A DNA stretch of 23,806 bases from Didymodactylos carnosus (taxonomy: Eukaryota; Rotifera; Eurotatoria; Philodinida; Philodinidae): positions 1 through 23,806 of the forward strand of contig CAJNOQ010002546.1 in assembly GCA_905250885.1 (NCBI GenBank), read 5' to 3'. The translations under genes were made by a program, and so were the position numbers. The notes under the pieces are model-generated. The model was not told where the DNA came from and ran no database searches. It saw nothing but the letters and a program-made list of their open reading frames with translations. Positions 19,906 through 23,806 of this stretch are shown one piece after another. Position 1 is the stretch's first letter; each line of letters opens with the position of its first letter.

Positions 19906-20254
19906 GTGACATTTTGCTTTGGACCATGACGGACATCTAGTTAGATTATATAAGACAACTGTTCTAATTGGTCAGTCTCCTATACATCAACGACTTTATT
20001 CCAATTGCACACTTGTTCTCAAACACAAAACCAGATAAAAACTGCTCTGTAAACAATTCTGTGGTAAGGCATACAATTACAGGTATGTCGTGTATGCTCG
20101 AATAGTTTATAATCCAATTCAAACACTGTCACTTGCGGTTGAGCGTGAATATTATTCATGACATGGATTGTGTGAAACACTGACATGTGACTTAACATGA
20201 AAATATTTTTCACACTGGAATTAGCGCGAAACATTGTTTGTTTTCGTTTTTCAG

Positions 20255-21259
20255 CGATTCAAAACTCTGTATCCTCCATCATCGAGTATGAAGTTTTATT
20301 CGACATTGGAATTCCAATAGGCAATTATTCGAGTGAAACTATCCTGTTTATCAGAAAGAGATACGATACTTCCAAAGTACTTCAACGTTTCTGAGTAGCA
20401 AAGTTGACTGTTGGTATATTACGATTGCCTCTGACTATGTTTCAAAAGAAAAGAAAAACTGGTTGCATGAATTCCAAGAAGCAGAATAATTGAAGAGAGA
20501 AATCTTTCATTTTTCATAGCTAGCAGACCAACTAGACATTTCTCCAACCATGGTGCAAATCACCAGTGTACAAGTAGCAAACGATGAAGGAAACGTCACC
20601 ATTTCGTCACCTATTTCTGTATGTATTATGCTATAAATACAAGCAAAAACTCTCACTAATAATAGTTTAAAGTGTTTCTATAAAACCATTTCGACAACAC
20701 CAAGCATCTGTATGAATCGTTATTTTTCATGTAATTTACTCGATGAATACACGGGTTTGAAAATGTTTTCGTGATAGTACAACGAGTAAAATGGAATACC
20801 CGATAGTAAAGATAAGCGGCCGATACAACTTCTCTCAGTAAATTTTTCTGCTTGAAAATCAGTTTTGTCTTAGACTATCTCATAAACGTCGGCAGATCGG
20901 ATCACAAACGCTCAACGTTTATGCGACCTTCGAGTTTTCAGAAAACTGTCCTACTAAAAGCTGTCGTATACAGTCCAGCTAAAGTATATCGGATAAACTA
21001 TATAAATCAAGCTTGATCTCTCTCCAACTACACTTTCCAGATGGAACCTCTCCCACTGTCCAACTCCGACTTACCACAGTTATTATAACAGGTGAGACAA
21101 ACTTCTGCCGGTTACATCTGCTAAAACTAGCTTCCTGTTTCAGACTACTGGACCGTTACAACAGAAACAACGACCGCAACAATATCAGTTACGCAACACG
21201 ATGAACAATACAACACAACAAATAACTATCTTCCCAACACCCAACTAGATCTATTATGA
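20255..21259 (+). CDS. Probable spliced gene, partial, product unrecognised
   Basis: The proposed exons are 20255-20376, 20520-20618 (or to 20622), 21041-21091 and 21144-21259. Acceptors TTTTTCAG, TTTCATAG, TTTCCAG and GTTTCAG and donor CAG|GTGAGA are good. Exons 1 and 2 join in phase 0 to give RYDTSK+LADQLDISPTMVQI, which reads as one continuous protein. Joining exon 2 to exon 3 in frame needs the donor at 20623, whereas the first donor at 20619 gives a stop. Exon 4 is Thr-rich (TVTTETTTATIS) and stops at TGA 21257. The pattern of a YDTS.LA..L.ISP..V.I..V module followed by a Thr-rich tail resembles repeats in secreted or cell-surface invertebrate proteins, perhaps SEA-like; I do not recognise the family. 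The 5' end is missing. Exons 1-2 are more secure than 3-4. Confidence 0.45.
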
Positions 21260-21261
21260 AA

Positions 21262-21640
21262 AAACTTGACTAAAACGACCAACCTAAGTTGAAGTTTAAC
21301 CACCTTAAGTCCTCCCGAAAACAGACACCGTAACTCCCAGGTGATGGCGCCGCAATACAGTTTAATAACCTATTACATGCAGCGTGAGAAAACCACTGAG
21401 CTTAACTGCATGAGTTACTCATCAACAACATTAATGAGATAAACAATAGTAAAATACATCTTTGTCAATCCTAGACAACGATTCTAGAAGCAGAGGAGAA
21501 TTACTTATTATTATGACTTCACGTAAATAATTCACTACCAGTACAAATTTAAGCAGCCAAACATACACATCGCCAAAAAATCCTTTACTACACCAAGCAC
21601 CGCATCTCAACGCTCAGCCAGCAACGTCCCACTCTCACAC
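21262..21640. repeat. Dispersed repeat, copy B
   Basis: Diverged partner of 18745-19095 in the same orientation, starting just after the proposed stop at 21259. The tail is unusually C- and A-rich (CACACACAGAAACACG near 21638). The copy may have supplied the 3' end of the preceding gene. Confidence 0.55.
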
Positions 21641-21871
21641 ACACAGAAACACGATCGCACCCCTTGTTCTCAACGGACCTGATGCTTTCTTGATGAACAC
21701 ATTTATAGTCTACTGCAGAATGAGTACTATTTATGTACACGAAATATGTCTTGCTTTTATTTTCATACGATAGAGCTATGCATTTTAATAAAATTTTCTT
21801 TCTTCAAGATAGAGAATCCATTCTGATGTCAGTTAATAGAAGACCTGTGTACTTTTGACATACTTAGAAAC

Positions 21872-22084
21872 ATGATTGTACTAGTTGTGTTCGATAGACT
21901 GTGCAATGATAAAGAAAAAGCAGAGAAAACTGTCACCATCGACAACAACAGTCTCTTTTTCAGTCAAACTTTGAGCGGATGCTATATTTTAGCCGAGCGA
22001 AAGCCCACAGTGACCATTTTCTCATTTAGACTGGAAAGATTGAGAGCATCTAACAAATGTCGGCTTTTTCTGCCTAAAAAGTGA
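21872..22084 (+). CDS. Hypothetical ORF, 70 codons
   Basis: ATG-to-TGA frame with an initial hydrophobic stretch (MIVLVVF), then an acidic/basic segment and a Cys-containing middle. An acceptor-like TCTCTTTTTCAG at about 21962 raises the option that only the second part is an exon. No family recognised. Confidence 0.2.
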   Translation: MIVLVVFDRLCNDKEKAEKTVTIDNNSLFFSQTLSGCYILAERKPTVTIFSFRLERLRASNKCRLFLPKK

Positions 22085-22200
22085 TTTTCGAGAAGAAAAC
22101 AGACGCCTTTTTGTCAGAACCGGTCCGACAAGTCGATAGCCTGCTCAGCTCGGGGATCGCAGGAATAAAATAAAATTACGGTGTATAATTATTTCCTCAG

Positions 22201-22320
22201 GAACGAACGATTTCGATATATCATTTTGTGTTGATGGCACTGATGGCAATGTTATTATATCAAACAGAGATGTCTCACGACGATATTCGAGACACACTTC
22301 GCAAGTATACTTCAAACTGA
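22201..22320 (+). CDS. Possible terminal exon
   Basis: The acceptor-like TATTTCCTCAG ends at 22200. From there a phase-0 frame runs 39 codons to TGA 22318, with a hydrophobic segment (FVLMALMAMLLYQ) and a polar tail. A second frame, ending at TAG a few bases later, is equally open and contains VDGTDGNVIIS. I cannot decide between them, and neither may be real. Confidence 0.2.
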   Translation, partial: ERTISIYHFVLMALMAMLLYQTEMSHDDIRDTLRKYTSN

Positions 22321-22329
22321 TATAGAAAT

Positions 22330-23269
22330 CGGAGAGGTGTACATTCCAGTTAGTTTTATTTTAATCAGTCAGGTTCACAGAATACAGAGTGATTTCATAG
22401 TGAGTGCAGTGAACCTTTTAATCAGAAGAAAAAAAATTTCAAACTTAGAAGCAATATCTATCGTATGTCTCATATATCAACGTCATAGTCTCCTTCTACG
22501 TTCTCTTCTTCTATTTGAGGAAAAGAATCTCTGGTTCACTCTCTATCGTTTCTTACTTTTCTTTTTTCGTTTCTATGAATAAATCTATCAAATATAGAAA
22601 ATGTTTAAAGCGCTTTGAGCGATAAACATTGTGGCGGCATCCCCAAAGCAAAGTCAGTCGGTATCATTTGAAAATGGAAAAAAGATATATTTATACAATT
22701 ATGTGACTCAGCAAAAAGATCGTTTCATCAGCTATTAAATGTCGTTCAACTTACGTCTAAAGACAGAAAAAGTGGTAAGCATCTAAAGATACATCTAAAT
22801 AAAATCAGTGGACGAAAGAATGGGTCACGTTTTTATGCTGATTACGACTATATAATATGTCTCATATATATATGATTTATTTAGGTGAAAAAGTTGAGAA
22901 TATTTGTTAGTTTTACAAAGTTGTCGACCAATTCCCTGATCCCCCTGAACGTTTTAATGAACTACCGAACCATTTTTCCAAAATCTTTATCACTACTTTG
23001 CAGAGAATTGTTGCTCCACAAGTTGCACGTAAAACGAGTTTAGCGCGTGACACGTGAAAATGACGGTGGATTCAAAGAAAATTTCATTTTTACTCAAACA
23101 AAAAATTAAAAACACTAATTTTTTTGCTTTAAATTTTTCCATTCTGAAAACAAGTAACTATTACATTTCGTCCAGGTTTTTTCTTCATAGAATGAGCTGT
23201 TGCTCAGAAATATTGATTTCTTTTTTATTATAAACAAAATACTTGATCAGATGCTTTTCTTGAAAAGCT
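22330..23269. other. Non-coding stretch
   Basis: I see no recognisable gene. The frame 22337-22582 is basic and hydrophobic without motifs. The stretch includes a short ATATATATATAT run near 22863 and is otherwise unremarkable. Confidence 0.35.
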
Positions 23270-23273
23270 TTAA

Positions 23274-23806
23274 CCCTTTGGGTCCGGGCGACGAGAATTC
23301 TCGTCCTAAGACTTTATACACGAAGTACTCTCGAAAATCATGATCTTTTAGTCATTTAATGTTATGGATTGTATGAATATTTGTGTTAACAATGTTCGTG
23401 CGCTTGAGATCATTCATACTTACTGCTGGTTATTGGTTGTCCTGTGATATTTCAGATAATCAGTGTGTCGTTTGATGAGTTAATACATGAATCAATTTGC
23501 TAAAATTTCTCGAGAAAGAACTACCGCTCTCAAAAAGATATTTCCTTTTACAAAAGTCGTTCAAGCATGATATCTGTAAGAAATATTCTGACCAAACGAT
23601 CGCATTCGATGAAGAATGTAGAGTGCATTTTTTTCATATAAAAGGTCACAAAGATCATCCATTTCGTGCACATGCGTTCTTTTTTCTTTATCCTTTTGCC
23701 ATCATAGAATGACGTCATGGTTTCTCTATTTTCTTTACTCTCCTATGTTCTTTGAAGAACGTTCAAGTAGATTCTTATTTTCTCGGTGACTAATATATAT
23801 ATATAT
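23274..23806. mobile_element. Left end of a piggyBac-like element, truncated by window end
   Basis: TTAA at 23270-23273 is followed by CCCTTTGGGTCCGGGC and then the perfect 16-bp palindrome GACGAGAATTCTCGTC (23290-23305). Many piggyBac-like elements begin TTAA-CCCTTTG and carry a palindrome just inside. No matching right end is found in the window, so the element continues past 23806. The frame 23497-23712 contains AFDEECRVHFFHIKG, loosely like the DE..IPFKGR region of piggyBac transposases, but it is too weak to call. Confidence 0.6.
23791..23806. repeat. TA dinucleotide repeat at window end
   Basis: The window ends in TAATATATATATATAT, which may mark an assembly break or simply a microsatellite. 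Confidence 0.6.

Noticed and set aside
1..23806. tRNA or rRNA genes
   Set aside because: I looked for GGTTCGAATCC-type B boxes with a matching acceptor stem and for conserved rRNA words and found none.

Overview
The window reads as an AT-rich animal genome with spliced genes and many short non-autonomous DNA transposons. A bdelloid rotifer is the best fit. The reasons are a decayed member of the large bdelloid ADP-ribosyltransferase family, a bacterial-type sirtuin that has gained an intron, and a gene with a bacterial-toxin-like ParB domain. This placement rests on recalled family patterns, not on a search.

Layout. Positions 1-2443 hold no recognisable gene, only small repeats and a TTAA-flanked inverted-repeat element (1704-2008). 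Positions 2444-7111 (+) carry four exons of a gene whose 5' end is not visible. It encodes a duplicated Q..GD..A..TQ helical repeat, a glycine-rich hydrophobic block and a C-terminal ParB-like domain. Its 2.5-kb and 0.9-kb introns hold repeats, including an inverted-repeat element. Directly after its stop lies a 991-bp element with RSS-heptamer-like CACAGTG ends and a 5-bp target duplication (7196-8186). Positions 9046-10855 look like a hAT-type element with a nested repeat arm. Positions 10860-13330 are mostly non-coding, with two large foldback structures and one GC-rich coding-like fragment.

A 117-bp Harbinger-like MITE with perfect arms (13337-13453) precedes the best-supported gene, a two-exon Sir2 NAD-dependent deacylase (13635-15098). 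Next comes an ADP-ribosyltransferase pseudogene (15687 to about 18110), split by a 1.86-kb element flanked by TTAA. Positions 20255-21259 contain probable exons of an unrecognised, possibly extracellular protein. The remainder is repeats and weak ORFs. A piggyBac-like terminus at 23274 begins an element that leaves the window.

No operon logic applies. The two convincing genes are both on the + strand and functionally unrelated. The region looks like accessory, foreign-gene-rich and transposon-rich DNA. Exon limits were inferred by eye from splice sites and phase, and all need transcript support.
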